Shown piece by piece: positions 48,971 through 59,156 of a stretch of 64,000 nt of DNA. This stretch comes from Burkholderia ambifaria. GTDB taxonomy: Bacteria > Pseudomonadota > Gammaproteobacteria > Burkholderiales > Burkholderiaceae. Within the stretch, counting starts at the first letter, position 1. Each line of letters begins with the position of its first letter. The notes beneath the pieces are model-generated. The model had not been told where the DNA came from. It did not search any database and was given only the letters and a program-made list of their open reading frames with translations. The stretch lies in contig NZ_LKPJ01000005.1 in assembly GCF_001443045.1 (NCBI RefSeq), positions 152,900-216,899 of the forward strand. Reading direction: 5' to 3'. The position numbers and the translations under genes were made by a program.

Positions 48971-49753
48971 ATGATCCTGAAATCCCCCCGCCTGTGGGTC
49001 GCGGCGGCTGCTTTTGCAGCGGCACCGGCATTCGCCCAGAACATCGCCGTCGTCAACGGCACGCCGATTCCGAAGTCGCGCGCCGATGCGATGGTCGCGC
49101 AGCTCGTCCAGCAAGGACAGACCGACAGCCCGCAACTGCAGCAGGCCGTGCGCCAGGAACTCGTGAACCGCGAAATCCTGATGCAGGAAGCGATCCGCGA
49201 AGGCATCCCGAACCGTCCGGACGTGAAGGCGCAGGTCGCCGTCGCGCAGCAGACGGTCGTGCTGCGCTCGATGATCGAGAGCTTCCTGAAGAAGAACCAG
49301 CCGACCGACGCGGAAGTGAAGGCGCGCTATGACGATCTCGTGAAGGGTGCCGGCGGCAACCGCGAGTACCACCTGCACCACATCCTCGTCGACAGCGAGC
49401 AGCAGGCGAAGGACCTGATCGCGAAGATCAAGGCCGGCGCGAAGTTCGAGGATCTCGCGAAGCAGTACTCGAAGGATCCGGGTTCGGGCAAGAACGGCGG
49501 CGATCTCGACTGGTCCGACCCGAAGGCGTACGTACCGGAATTCGCGGCGGCAGCGCAGAAGCTGCAGAAAGGCCAGATGACCGACACGCCGGTGAAGACG
49601 CAGTTCGGCTGGCACATCATCCGTGTCGACGACATCCGCGACATCGCCCCGCCGCCGTTCGACCAGGTGAAGGCGCAGATCGCGCAGCAACTCGTGCAGC
49701 AGAAGCTGCAGGCGTTCGAGGAAGGTCTGCGCCAGCAGGCGAAGATCCAGTAA
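48971..49753 (+). CDS. Periplasmic parvulin-type peptidyl-prolyl isomerase
   Basis: A 260-residue protein with a signal peptide (MILKSPRLWVAAAAFAAAPAFA), a SurA/PrsA-like helical N-terminal region (residues 25-120) and one parvulin domain (YHLHHILVDSEQQAKDLI to FGWHIIRVDDIR, about 130-225). It should assist folding of exported proteins. A strong terminator follows. Confidence 0.92.
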   Translation: MILKSPRLWVAAAAFAAAPAFAQNIAVVNGTPIPKSRADAMVAQLVQQGQTDSPQLQQAVRQELVNREILMQEAIREGIPNRPDVKAQVAVAQQTVVLRSMIESFLKKNQPTDAEVKARYDDLVKGAGGNREYHLHHILVDSEQQAKDLIAKIKAGAKFEDLAKQYSKDPGSGKNGGDLDWSDPKAYVPEFAAAAQKLQKGQMTDTPVKTQFGWHIIRVDDIRDIAPPPFDQVKAQIAQQLVQQKLQAFEEGLRQQAKIQ

Positions 49754-49775
49754 CGTCGGCGACGCTCGCTCACGC

Positions 49776-49810
49776 AAAGGCCGCTCTCTGTGGAGCGGCC
49801 TTTTTCTTTT
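49776..49810 (+). terminator. Terminator after the parvulin gene
   Basis: AGGCCGCTC and GAGCGGCCT form the stem, followed by TTTTTCTTTTT. Confidence 0.9.
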
Positions 49811-49858
49811 TCAGGTGCGCTTGCTTGCGGTCAACCGATCCACACCGCGGCCGCGCAC

Positions 49859-49890
49859 AAGAAAAAGCCGCTTCAAGGCGGCTTTTCAGA
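49859..49890 (-). terminator. Terminator of the GNAT gene (and purL transcript)
   Basis: AAGCCGC/GCGGCTT stem with a short loop; the minus strand reads into TTTTTCTT. Confidence 0.75.
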
Positions 49891-49925
49891 ACGGCAGGAT
49901 CACGTACGGGCAGCGCAGCGAACCG

Positions 49926-50468
49926 CTATGCCGGATAGAACGCAGCGTGATAACGGACCTCCCCCGACGGCCGCGGCGCGGCGTCGTCGAACGCCAGCGC
50001 GAGGAAATACTCGGGTGGCGCCCCCGGGAACACGAGATCGCCGGACGGCGCGAAGCCGAAACGCGCGTAGTACGCGGGATCGCCGAGCACGACGCAGCCG
50101 CGCGCACCGAGCCGGCGCAACGCGTCGAGCCCCGTGCGCACGAGTCCCGCACCGATGCTCTGGCGCTGGCACTCGGGCCGCACCGCGAGCGGCACAAGCC
50201 CATACCACGCGTGGCTGCCGGCCGGCTCGCCGCCGATCGACACCGGCGAGAACGCGACATGGCCGATCACGCGGTCATCACGCTCCGCAACGAGCGACAC
50301 GCCGAGCGCGCCGTCCGCGCGCAGCGCGTCGACGATCTGCCGCTCGAACTGCCCGTGCTGCGGTTCGCCCTCGAACGCGGCCACGATCACGCGACCGATC
50401 GCCTCGACGTCGCTCGCGCGTTCGTCGCGCAGCGTGACGATCTCGACCGGTGCGTGCGGATCGAACAT
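49926..50468 (-). CDS. GNAT N-acetyltransferase, YhbS-like
   Basis: A 180-residue acetyltransferase with the acetyl-CoA motif LVPLAVRPECQRQSIGAGLV near residue 95 and the YhbS-type GDPAYYARFGFAP near 130. The substrate is unknown. Its ATG shares a base with the TGA of purL (TGATG), so it is probably translated from the purL message. Confidence 0.88.
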   Translation of the reverse strand: MFDPHAPVEIVTLRDERASDVEAIGRVIVAAFEGEPQHGQFERQIVDALRADGALGVSLVAERDDRVIGHVAFSPVSIGGEPAGSHAWYGLVPLAVRPECQRQSIGAGLVRTGLDALRRLGARGCVVLGDPAYYARFGFAPSGDLVFPGAPPEYFLALAFDDAAPRPSGEVRYHAAFYPA

Positions 50469-53400
50469 CAGCCGATCCAGCGGCGTGCGTTACGGAACAC
50501 GCGCATCCACGGGCTCGCTTCGTCCCACCCTTCCGGATGCCAGCTCATCGTGACCGTGCGGTGCACGCGCTCCATGTGCGGCATCAGCACCGAGAAGCGG
50601 CCGTCGGCCGTCGTGACCGACGTGATGCCGGCCGGCGACCCGTTCGGGTTGAACGGATAGCGCTCGGTCGCTTCGCCGCGGTGGTCGACGTAGCGCATCG
50701 CGACCGCGACGCGATCGATGTCGCCCTGCTGCGAGAAGTCCGCATAGCCTTCGCCGTGCGCGACCGCCACCGGAATCCGCGAGCCTTCCATCCCTGCGAA
50801 GAAGATCGACGGCGACTTCTCGACCTCGACGAACGAGAAGCGCGCCTCGAACTGCTCGGACTTGTTGCGCGTGAACTTCGGCCACGCTTCGGCACCCGGA
50901 ATCATCGACGCGAGGCTCGACAGCATCTGGCAACCGTTGCAGATGCCGAGTGCGAACGTGTCGGGGCGCGCGAAGAAGGCCGAGAACATGTCGGCAAGGT
51001 TCGCGTTGAAGCGGATCGTCTTCGCCCAGCCTTCGCCGGCACCCAGCACGTCGCCGTACGAGAAGCCGCCGCACGCCACCGCGCCCGCGAAATCGGCGAG
51101 CGTCGCACGACCGGCCAGCAGGTCGCTCATGTGCACGTCGTGCGCATCGAAGCCCGCGCGGTCGAACGCGTACGCCGTTTCAAGGTGCGAATTCACGCCC
51201 TGCTCGCGCAGGATCGCGACGCGCGGGCGAGCGCCCGTCGCAATGAACGGCGCGGCGATGTCGTCGGCCGGATCGAACGTCAGCACCGGCGAGATGCCCG
51301 GGTCGGCCGCATCGAGCAGCGCGTCGTATTCGGCATCCGCACACGCGGGGTTATCGCGCAGGCGCGCGATGCGCCAACTCACTTCACCCCATGCACGATG
51401 AAGTTCGGCGCGCGGCGCGTCGAAGACCTTCTTCGCGTCGCGGTACACCTCGATCACGTCGCGATCGTTGACCGTTCCGATCACGTGCGAGCACGCCGAC
51501 AGGCCGAACTCGCGCAGCGCGCCCAGCACCGCGTCGCGATCGGCCGCGCGCACCTGCACGACGGCGCCGAGCTCTTCCGAGAACAACGCGCGCAGCGTGC
51601 GATCCTCGCGACGGCCGCTCGTCTGCTTCGCCCAGTCCTTCGCGTCGCCGTAGTCGGACTCGTGATTCGGGTCGAGCGTCAGCATGTCGACGTTCAGCGA
51701 CACGCCCGCGTGACCCGCGAACGCCATTTCGCACACTGTCGCCCACAGGCCGCCGTCCGAGCGGTCGTGGTACGCGAGCAGCTTGTCTTGCGCGTTGAGC
51801 GACTGGATCGCGTTGAAGAAGCGCTTCAGGTCTTCCGGATCGTCGACGTCCGGCGTCGCATCACCGACCTGCTGCGTGACCTGTGCGAAGATGCTGCCGC
51901 CCATCCGGTTCTTGCCGCGACCGAGATCGATCGCGATCAGCACGCTGTCGCCTGCGTCGGCGATGCGGCGCAGTTGCGGCGTCAGGTGACGGCGCACGTC
52001 CTCGACCGGCGCGAACGCCGAGATGATCAGCGACACCGGCGACACCACTTCCTTCGCGATGCCCTGCTCGTCCCACTTGGTCTTCATCGACAGCGAATCC
52101 TTGCCGACCGGAATGCCGATCCCGAGCGCCGGGCACAGTTCCATGCCAATCGCCTTGACCGTGTCGAACAGCGCGGCGTCCTCGCCGGCCGTGCCGCATG
52201 CGGCCATCCAGTTCGCCGACAGCTTCAGCTTGTCGAGCGACGCGATCGGCGCGCTCGCGATGTTCGTGATCGCCTCGCCAACGGCCATGCGGCCCGATGC
52301 CGGCGCGTCGATCACCGCGAGCGGCGTGCGCTCGGCCATCGTCATCGCCTCGCCCTTGAAGCCCGCGTAGTCGAGCGCGGTCACCGCGCAGTCGGCCACC
52401 GGCACCTGCCACGGGCCGACCATCTGATCGCGCACCGACGTGCCGCCGACCGAACGGTCGCCGATCGTGATCAGGAACGACTTGCTGCCGACCGTCGGGT
52501 GCTTCAGCACGTCGACCGCGACTGCCGACAGCGCGACGCCCGTCACGTCGACCGGCGCACGCTCGGTGGCGACACGCGTGACGTCGCGGTGCATGCGCGG
52601 CGGCTTGCCGAGCAGCACTTCCATCGGCATATCGACCGGGTACTCCTCGACGCCCGTCGCTTCGTCGTCGACGAGCTTCAGCTCGCGTTCGTCGGTCGCG
52701 ACGCCGACCACCGCGAACGGGCAGCGCTCACGCGCGCAGATTGCCTCGAAGCGCGGCAGGTCGGCCGGCGCAATCGCCAGCACGTAGCGCTCCTGCGCTT
52801 CGTTCGACCAGATTTCGCGCGGCGACAGGCCCGATTCCTCGAGTGCGACCTTGCGCAGTTCGAAGCGCGCACCCTTGCCCGCGCCGTCGACGATTTCGGG
52901 GAACGCGTTCGACAGGCCGCCCGCGCCGACGTCATGGATGCTCAGGATCGGGTTTTCCGCGCCGAGCTGCCAGCAGCCGTTGATCACTTCCTGTGCGCGA
53001 CGCTCGATTTCCGGGTTGCCGCGCTGCACCGAATCGAAGTCGAGTTCGGCCGTGTTCGCGCCGGTCGCCATCGAGCTCGCGGCGCCGCCGCCCATCCCGA
53101 TCCGCATGCCGGGGCCGCCGATCTGGATCAGGAGCGAGCCTGCCGGCACGTCATGCTTGTGCGTATGTTGATCGGCGATGTTACCGAGGCCGCCCGCGAT
53201 CATGATCGGCTTGTGATAGCCATGCACCTTCCCGCCGACGTTCTGCTCGTACACGCGGAAGTAGCCGCCAAGGTTCGGGCGGCCGAATTCGTTGTTGAAC
53301 GCGGCGCCGCCGAGCGGGCCGTCGATCATGATCTGCAGCGGCGATGCGATGCGATCCGGACGGCCGTACGGGCCATGCGCGTCGTTCGGGTTGCGCTCGC

Positions 53401-54532
53401 CGACCGGCTGAGCCGCGTCGCGTGCGTTTTCCCACGACTGGCGTGCGTCGGGCAGATCGAGGTTCGACACGGTGAAGCCGGTGAGGCCGGCCTTCGGACG
53501 CGCGCCGCGGCCCGTCGCGCCTTCGTCGCGGATCTCGCCGCCCGCGCCGGTCGCCGCGCCCGGGAACGGCGAGATCGCCGTCGGGTGGTTGTGCGTCTCG
53601 ACCTTCATCAGCGTGTGCGTGAGCTCGGTGTGGCGGCCATAGCGTTCACCAGGCTCGCCGGCCGCACCCGCGTTGCGCGGGAACCAGCGTTCGGCTTCGG
53701 CGCCGACCATGATCGACGAGTTGTCCGAATACGCGACGATCGTCCCCTGCGGGCTCAGCTTTTCGGTGTTGCGGATCATCGCGAACAGCGACATGTCCTG
53801 CTCCTGCCCGTCGATCGTCCACTGCGCGTTGAAGATCTTGTGGCGGCAGTGCTCGCTGTTCGCCTGCGCGAACATCATCAGCTCGACGTCGGTCGGGTTG
53901 CGTTCGAGCTTGCGGAACGCGTCGACCAGATAGTCGATCTCGTCGTCGGCAAGCGCGAGACCCAGCTCGACGTTCGCGCGCTCGAGCGCGCCGCGGCCGA
54001 TGCCCAGCACGTCGACGGTTGCGAGCGGCTTGGCCGGCAGTTCGTCGAACAGGTGCTTCGCGTCGTCGCGCGCGGCGACCACGCTTTCGGTCATCCGGTC
54101 ATGCAGCGCGGCCGCGACCGCTGCGCGCGCATCGTCGGACAGCGCCTTCTTGCCGCCGAGCAGGCCCGACTTCAGCGTGACCGTGAACTCGACGCCGCGC
54201 TCGATGCGGCGTACCTGCGTGAGGCCGCAGTGCTGCGCGATATCGGTCGCCTTGCTCGCCCACGGCGAAACCGTGCCGAAGCGCGGCAGCACGACGAAGG
54301 TCTCGGCCGTCCCCTTTTCGGCCGCCGGCTCGAACGGCGCGCCGTAGTGCATCAGCGCGTCGATGCGGGCGCTGTCGTCGGCCGACAACGGCTCGACCGC
54401 ATTGACGAAGTGCAGGAACTGGCCGCGCACCGCGACGATGTTGGCGTCGATTTGCCTGAGCGTGTCGAGCAGACGGGTTTGACGGAAATCGGAGAGGGCC
54501 GAAGCGCCGGGAAAACACGAGAAGTGAGCCAT
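50468..54532 (-). CDS. purL: Phosphoribosylformylglycinamidine synthase
   Basis: A 1354-residue large-type PurL that converts FGAR to FGAM with glutamine and ATP in purine synthesis. The N-terminal domain and linker ([25 protein letters not shown]) lead to two AIRS-like halves (TEL-type motif [26 protein letters not shown] region), and the C-terminal class I glutaminase has the Cys in [13 protein letters not shown] and the His-x-Glu of SWHPEGWDE. The start is the ATG at 54532. The 51-nt stretch between it and the group II intron is its only remaining proximal leader. GNAT overlaps its end. Confidence 0.97.
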   Translation of the reverse strand: MAHFSCFPGASALSDFRQTRLLDTLRQIDANIVAVRGQFLHFVNAVEPLSADDSARIDALMHYGAPFEPAAEKGTAETFVVLPRFGTVSPWASKATDIAQHCGLTQVRRIERGVEFTVTLKSGLLGGKKALSDDARAAVAAALHDRMTESVVAARDDAKHLFDELPAKPLATVDVLGIGRGALERANVELGLALADDEIDYLVDAFRKLERNPTDVELMMFAQANSEHCRHKIFNAQWTIDGQEQDMSLFAMIRNTEKLSPQGTIVAYSDNSSIMVGAEAERWFPRNAGAAGEPGERYGRHTELTHTLMKVETHNHPTAISPFPGAATGAGGEIRDEGATGRGARPKAGLTGFTVSNLDLPDARQSWENARDAAQPVGERNPNDAHGPYGRPDRIASPLQIMIDGPLGGAAFNNEFGRPNLGGYFRVYEQNVGGKVHGYHKPIMIAGGLGNIADQHTHKHDVPAGSLLIQIGGPGMRIGMGGGAASSMATGANTAELDFDSVQRGNPEIERRAQEVINGCWQLGAENPILSIHDVGAGGLSNAFPEIVDGAGKGARFELRKVALEESGLSPREIWSNEAQERYVLAIAPADLPRFEAICARERCPFAVVGVATDERELKLVDDEATGVEEYPVDMPMEVLLGKPPRMHRDVTRVATERAPVDVTGVALSAVAVDVLKHPTVGSKSFLITIGDRSVGGTSVRDQMVGPWQVPVADCAVTALDYAGFKGEAMTMAERTPLAVIDAPASGRMAVGEAITNIASAPIASLDKLKLSANWMAACGTAGEDAALFDTVKAIGMELCPALGIGIPVGKDSLSMKTKWDEQGIAKEVVSPVSLIISAFAPVEDVRRHLTPQLRRIADAGDSVLIAIDLGRGKNRMGGSIFAQVTQQVGDATPDVDDPEDLKRFFNAIQSLNAQDKLLAYHDRSDGGLWATVCEMAFAGHAGVSLNVDMLTLDPNHESDYGDAKDWAKQTSGRREDRTLRALFSEELGAVVQVRAADRDAVLGALREFGLSACSHVIGTVNDRDVIEVYRDAKKVFDAPRAELHRAWGEVSWRIARLRDNPACADAEYDALLDAADPGISPVLTFDPADDIAAPFIATGARPRVAILREQGVNSHLETAYAFDRAGFDAHDVHMSDLLAGRATLADFAGAVACGGFSYGDVLGAGEGWAKTIRFNANLADMFSAFFARPDTFALGICNGCQMLSSLASMIPGAEAWPKFTRNKSEQFEARFSFVEVEKSPSIFFAGMEGSRIPVAVAHGEGYADFSQQGDIDRVAVAMRYVDHRGEATERYPFNPNGSPAGITSVTTADGRFSVLMPHMERVHRTVTMSWHPEGWDEASPWMRVFRNARRWIG

Positions 54533-54625
54533 GGGCTGGACTGACGTCGATGAGTCGCGCGAGGTGGCGACGTGGGGCGAAAGGTAGGGTAGCCCCACCC
54601 TCCTTACGGAGAGGGGGCCCCCTAA

Positions 54626-54659
54626 GAACCGTACGTGCGAGTTTCCCCGCATACGGCTC
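54626..54659 (-). ncRNA. Group II intron domain V
   Basis: The 34-nt catalytic hairpin, with GAGCCGTATG on one arm and CGTACGGTTC on the other, has the AGC catalytic triad and a GAAA-type loop. It lies 24 nt after the maturase stop codon, followed by the domain VI stem (CCCC/GGGG around a GTAA loop). Confidence 0.88.
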
Positions 54660-54683
54660 AAGCCTACAAGAGCAAAGTCTGGC

Positions 54684-56384
54684 CTACGGCCAGACCGGCT
54701 TAGTTACTGCAATTTTACCGGCGTGCACTTGGCTGTGACAGTCCGGATGCAGCAGAACCCGGTTGGAGAGTGAGTCCGACCCGCCATACCTCTGGTACTC
54801 CAGATGGTGGTCGTGCCAGCCTGATTCTTCAGTCAGGGCGCAGCCACAATGCGCACAACAGCCGCCTTGTGACAGATACAGCGAGGCCAATTGCTTGCGG
54901 TAACGCATCGAATACAACATGCGTTCCTGCCGCAGTTCTTCGCCGTACTGCTCCATCGCAGGGTCAAAGGGATTGAAGTCCCCTTTCACCTTCTTGTGCC
55001 TTCTGATTTCCGTACCGCTGAGTTGGTACAAGGTCAGAAGACCCTTACTGCCATCGTCCCGCACTACGGGCGCGGCAAACACCCAATTTCGGTTTCCGAC
55101 CGTGTGAAAATATTTCTTCTTCACCCAGTCCTTGCCCTTGTTCGGATGCCGCCGTTTCGACCACCGCCGGAGCCTCGCAACTACCAGATGCTCCATGCGG
55201 GTGTACGCCTGCTTGGCAACTACGGGTCTGTGATACTGAGCCCATCCCCGTAGCATCGGGTTCAACAGAACGATCAAACGCTCCTGCGTCACCGCCTTAT
55301 TGCCGCTGATCGTTTCCGCCACCTTGCGATAGAACGCTTGAAAGTTCTTTTTGCTTGGCTTGATGAGTAGCTTTCCCGAGTACTTCCGGAAATTCCACCC
55401 AAGGAAATCGAAGCCATCGTTGATGTGAACGATCCGCGTTTTCTCCTCCGACAGTTGCAGCCCTCGTTTTGCGAGAAATGCCTCCATCCAAGGTCGGACC
55501 TCGCTCTCCAACACCTCGACTGAGATGCCGGTTACTACGAAGTCATCCGCGTACCGCACCACCCTCACCTTCAGCTTCTTGGCTTTCACGATCCCAAACT
55601 TCGCATCAAGATGCGCAGCAAGTTGCCGTTCCAGCCCATTCAGCGTCACATTGGCCAACGTCGGGGAAATGATGCCTCCCTGTGGCGTACCGGCCTCAGT
55701 CACCTGAAACTGACCTTCGTGAATCAGGCCAGCCTTCAACCACTTCCGGAGGATCTCCTTGTCCATCGGGACATGGTCGACCAACCAGTCGTGGTTGATG
55801 TGGTCGAAGCAGCCCTTGATGTCCGCCTCTAGGACCCATTGGACCGAAGCCTTCTGGGAAAGCGAGACGAACAACTGGGCCATGGCATCGGCCGTCGAGC
55901 GATTTTTCCTGAACCCATATGAGTTCGGGTCGCTCGTCGATTCCGACACCGGCTCCAAAGCCAGCAAATACAGGGCTTGCATCGCCCTGTCCCGCATGGT
56001 CGGTATGCCCAGAGGGCGTAACTTCCCATTGGCCTTGGGGATAAAGACTCTCCGTAAGGGCAGAGGCTTATATCCGCGCCGCTTCAACGTACCGATGGCT
56101 TCCCATCGGCTCTCAGGCGACTTCCATAGTTCGCGATCGACTCCAGCCGTTCGCGCACCCTGGTTTTGCGTAACACGTCGTACCGCATACAACTTCGCGG
56201 ACAACGTGCGGGTCAGCAGCCGTTGAAGGGCTTTCACCCTGCGCCAGTCACCTTCCCGCGTCGCCTTCGCAATTCGAATCTGCATCCCTCTCACGTTCCG
56301 TTCCACGCGGCGCCAATCAACGGCTTGCCAGCGGTCCGGCGCATGGGAAAGCGCAGACCCACCCTTACGGGCAGATACTCTCAT
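54684..56384 (-). CDS. ltrA: Group II intron reverse transcriptase/maturase with HNH endonuclease
   Basis: A 566-residue intron-encoded protein. An N-terminal RT-0/maturase region is followed by RT motifs including the active site [10 protein letters not shown] (YADD at 278-281), a domain X/maturase region, and a C-terminal HNH module (residues about 507-555) with [19 protein letters not shown] and CHSQVH. All catalytic residues look intact, so splicing and mobility should be possible. The ATG at 56384 has AGGAG 7 nt upstream; an open extension to 56477 lies in ribozyme sequence. The type resembles chloroplast-like introns. Confidence 0.9.
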   Translation of the reverse strand: MRVSARKGGSALSHAPDRWQAVDWRRVERNVRGMQIRIAKATREGDWRRVKALQRLLTRTLSAKLYAVRRVTQNQGARTAGVDRELWKSPESRWEAIGTLKRRGYKPLPLRRVFIPKANGKLRPLGIPTMRDRAMQALYLLALEPVSESTSDPNSYGFRKNRSTADAMAQLFVSLSQKASVQWVLEADIKGCFDHINHDWLVDHVPMDKEILRKWLKAGLIHEGQFQVTEAGTPQGGIISPTLANVTLNGLERQLAAHLDAKFGIVKAKKLKVRVVRYADDFVVTGISVEVLESEVRPWMEAFLAKRGLQLSEEKTRIVHINDGFDFLGWNFRKYSGKLLIKPSKKNFQAFYRKVAETISGNKAVTQERLIVLLNPMLRGWAQYHRPVVAKQAYTRMEHLVVARLRRWSKRRHPNKGKDWVKKKYFHTVGNRNWVFAAPVVRDDGSKGLLTLYQLSGTEIRRHKKVKGDFNPFDPAMEQYGEELRQERMLYSMRYRKQLASLYLSQGGCCAHCGCALTEESGWHDHHLEYQRYGGSDSLSNRVLLHPDCHSQVHAGKIAVTKPVWP

Positions 56385-57499
56385 GCTGCTCTCCTGCTCA
56401 AAGAAGTGAATCCCTGCGCGGAGAGCAACACGCCCCTTGCGGGAGCGTTTTGCTCCCACAAGGGATAAGAACAACACTGATGGCTAAGAAGCCACCAGCG
56501 ATCACCATTTCAGCTTGAGGGTTAGTCAGCCATCTTGCGACGGTAGACCAGACGGAAGTCTGCCCGCTTTCGCGTGAGGTAATGTCCCAACCTCTATCCG
56601 CGCCATTACAGCGCGGCATTCGCTTTTTCCGTCCTCCCATACCCGCACGGTCTACAGCGTTCCTTGCGGTTCGCCTGCCGAGCGTACTGCCTCGGCAACC
56701 ATACGGGCTTACCACGTTCCCGGCGTGTCACACGACTGGTTTAGGTCCTGCCTCTCCCCCGGCGGTCCGATGACGACGTAACCCGAACCTTCAACGGGTT
56801 ATCCGACCGCGTACCATTTTGGTCAGTGCCTATCATCAGCTTTTGGCACCACAATTATTACGAGGTTTATCAGCAGTTCACATACGTTGACCCTGCCAGT
56901 CAGCCTAGCTCCTCGATCCCTTGCTGCTAGGGATCTCCAAGTAGTGGTCTCACGATCACTACCTGCCCGAAACATCCGGAGGCTTCGTTGTCGGGAGAGC
57001 TTCACACCCCACCGTTACCAGTGACGCATGTCTCCCTAGGCTACTGCTGGTCGTACAACAGGTTCCCTACCTCTCCAACCGCAAGAGAGATGGAACAATG
57101 ACACACCGAGCTTTACGCTCGTCTCAAGCTTCGAAACCCCAAGCCGCGAGCGGCTCAGGGGATTGCAAACGACATCCCACCCTGTCGGCGGAGATGAAGC
57201 CGCTGACTGGGCGGAACCTGACGGTAATCAGGTCAATGCAATGCGACGTCCGGCGGAATGCAGCATGCCGGTCATCGCCAATGGCGATACCCGGCATACC
57301 CCCACCGGGTTCGCTTCGATACAAGAAAGTACAGCGCTTGTGGGCAGTTGCACTTGGGAACTCGCGCTCCTTCATGATGCACCGCGTTGTACTTTTCGCA
57401 GCCGGTCAAGGTCATACCGCACCTTCCAGACACTGCTAGTCGATGTCCCTTACGTTGGGACGACCCGGACACGAGCGTGCGTGTCGCACGAAGGCCGTA

Positions 57500-57505
57500 A
57501 TTATA
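57500..57505 (-). promoter_or_regulatory. TATAAT -10 box likely belonging to purL
   Basis: A perfect TATAAT on the minus strand, preceded by GGG. Only 10 nt separate it from the predicted intron 5' end at 57489. A -35 at 17-nt spacing is poor (GTCTGG), so an activator or an extended -10 may be used. Confidence 0.5.
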
Positions 57506-57635
57506 CCCGGAAGTCGGTCGCCCCAGACCGGCTGATCGGCACGGGTCGCGCACCGCGACGGTGCACCGGCACCCGCGCGCCCAACCGCCCCGCCGGGCCT
57601 GCGTGCGCGGCCGCGGCAACCGGCGGCAACCGGCG

Positions 57636-57684
57636 GCGGCACGACGGCGGCACGACGGCGGCACGACGGCGGCACGACGGCGGA
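57636..57684. repeat. 11-bp tandem repeat between purL and the oxidoreductase gene
   Basis: GGCGGCACGAC is repeated four times exactly (57636-57679) with a partial fifth copy, and is preceded by a degenerate GGCGGCAACC pair. It lies about 130 nt upstream of both the purL -10 box and the oxidoreductase ATG. Confidence 0.9.
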
Positions 57685-57811
57685 ACAGGATAGGCTCGCG
57701 TGGCGCCGGTTCGCGCGATTTTGGCGCTATCATTCTTGGTTCACCGGGCCGCGGGCCCGTCAGCGAATTCTCACCGGGCGGCTTGTGCGCCGCCCGTCAT
57801 CGAAGCAATCC

Positions 57812-59116
57812 ATGGATGTCATCGTCATCGGCGGCGGAATCAGCGGCGTCGCCACCGCCTACCAGCTGCGCGCGGCCGGCCATCGCGTGTGCGTGGTCGA
57901 ACGCCACGCGACCGTCGCGCAGGGCTCGACCTACGGCGACGGCGGCACGCTGCTGCCGAGCCCGCTCGACGTCTGGTTCGGCCCGACCTTCATGCGCCAG
58001 CGCCAGCCGCGCGACACCGGCATCGTCTACAAGCCGGGCTTCAACGGCGGCGTGCGCCGCTTCGTCAAGCAGCTCGCCGCGCTGCGCGAGCCCGACGCAT
58101 TCGCCGCGCAGTACGCGCGGCTGCGCCCGCTGATCGACGCGTCGCGCGAGTCGCTCGCCGACATCGAGGCGCGCTTCCAGCTCGAATTCGAGCAGAAACC
58201 GGGGATCCTGCACGTCGTGCGCGACCCGCGCGACTGGGAAGCGCTGCAGCCGGCACTCGACCTGCTGCGCACGCTCGACCAGCCGTACCGCGTGCTCACC
58301 GCCGACGAATGCGCGGCACTCGAGCCGTCGGTGCCGGCCGAGCCCGGCTTCGCCGGCGGCGTACTGCTCGAGAGCGAGCGCACCGGAAACTGCCCGTTGT
58401 TCGCGAAGCTGGTCAAGCAAACGCTCGACGAGCATGGCGTGCAGTTCCGCTTCGGCGCGGACGTCGCCGCGATCCGCGTCGACACCGGCCGCGCCGCGGT
58501 CGAGCTCGCAGCGCCGGCCGGGGGCCGGCATGCGACGAAGGCGCGCGAGGTCGACGTGATTTCGGCCGACGCGATCGTGATCGCCGCCGGCGCCGGCAGC
58601 CTGCCGCTGCTCGAGCGGCTCGGCTGGCGGCTGCCGCTGCATCCGGTCCGCGCCCATACGCTGACCGCGCCGGTCGCGTACGAAGAACATGCGCCGCACC
58701 TGAGCGTCGTCGATTCGATCAAGCGGATCTCGATCACGCGCACCCATCAGCGGCTGCGCGTCGGTGGCGGTGCCGTGCTGCAGAGCCTCGCCGACACCGC
58801 GAAGCCGCTCCCCGAGCCGCTGTCCGAGGCCGCGCTCGCGCTGCTCGGCCAGGCCGTCCACGACTGGGTGCCGGGCGCCGCGAAGATTTCCGCGGCCCTC
58901 TCGTGGCAAGGCACGCAGCTGCTGTCACCGGACGGCCTGCCGGTCGTCGGTCCGACCCCGCATTCGCGCGTGTTCGTCAATTTCGGCCACGGCCCGGCCG
59001 GTTGGGGCCTCGCGTGCGGGTCTGCTAAAGTGGTGACCGACTGTCTGGGCGGCGACACGCAGCAGTGGCCCGCCGACACCCTCGCCGCGCTGAGCGCCGC
59101 GCGCTTCACGACCTGA
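57812..59116 (+). CDS. FAD-dependent D-amino acid dehydrogenase-like oxidoreductase
   Basis: A 434-residue DadA-type flavoprotein. The dinucleotide-binding motif is MDVIVIGGGISGVATAYQL at the N-terminus, with STYGDGGTLLPSPLD next and the C-terminal FAD contact VNFGHGPAGWGLACGSAKVV near 395. DadA relatives oxidise D-amino acids at the membrane and pass electrons to the respiratory chain. The start is the ATG at 57812 (MDVIVIG); an upstream frame has no homology. The amine substrate is not known. Confidence 0.87.
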   Translation: MDVIVIGGGISGVATAYQLRAAGHRVCVVERHATVAQGSTYGDGGTLLPSPLDVWFGPTFMRQRQPRDTGIVYKPGFNGGVRRFVKQLAALREPDAFAAQYARLRPLIDASRESLADIEARFQLEFEQKPGILHVVRDPRDWEALQPALDLLRTLDQPYRVLTADECAALEPSVPAEPGFAGGVLLESERTGNCPLFAKLVKQTLDEHGVQFRFGADVAAIRVDTGRAAVELAAPAGGRHATKAREVDVISADAIVIAAGAGSLPLLERLGWRLPLHPVRAHTLTAPVAYEEHAPHLSVVDSIKRISITRTHQRLRVGGGAVLQSLADTAKPLPEPLSEAALALLGQAVHDWVPGAAKISAALSWQGTQLLSPDGLPVVGPTPHSRVFVNFGHGPAGWGLACGSAKVVTDCLGGDTQQWPADTLAALSAARFTT

Positions 59117-59156
59117 CCGCCGCGGGCCCGTCCCGGGCGGCTCCCTGCCCGCCGCC

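Larger units (their letters stand above)
54584..57489 (-). mobile_element. Group II intron inserted in the purL leader
   Basis: A 2.9-kb element of lower GC than its surroundings. The predicted 5' end is GTGCG (from 57489), and the 3' end is CTAC at 54584, seven nt after a likely branch A. Domain V is intact. An apical loop (hairpin arms AACCCG and CGGGTT, 56780-56800) presents EBS1 GAAGGTT, which pairs along 7 positions with exon IBS1 GGCCTTC (57490-57496). A GTAAT element (56857-56861) matches the adjacent exon ATTAC as EBS2/IBS2. The encoded protein sits in domain IV. Boundaries are by pattern, but the exon pairing supports the 5' site. Confidence 0.8.

Noticed and set aside
50450-54544. 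A very long open frame on the plus strand opposite purL
   Set aside because: It is a GC-rich antisense shadow: Arg/Asp/His-rich, no family motifs, no ribosome site, and purL on the other strand has complete domains.
54541-57500. Insertion sequence or transposon as explanation for the low-GC block upstream of purL
   Set aside because: No transposase, no terminal inverted repeats and no target duplication; maturase, domain V and EBS/IBS pairing identify it as a group II intron.
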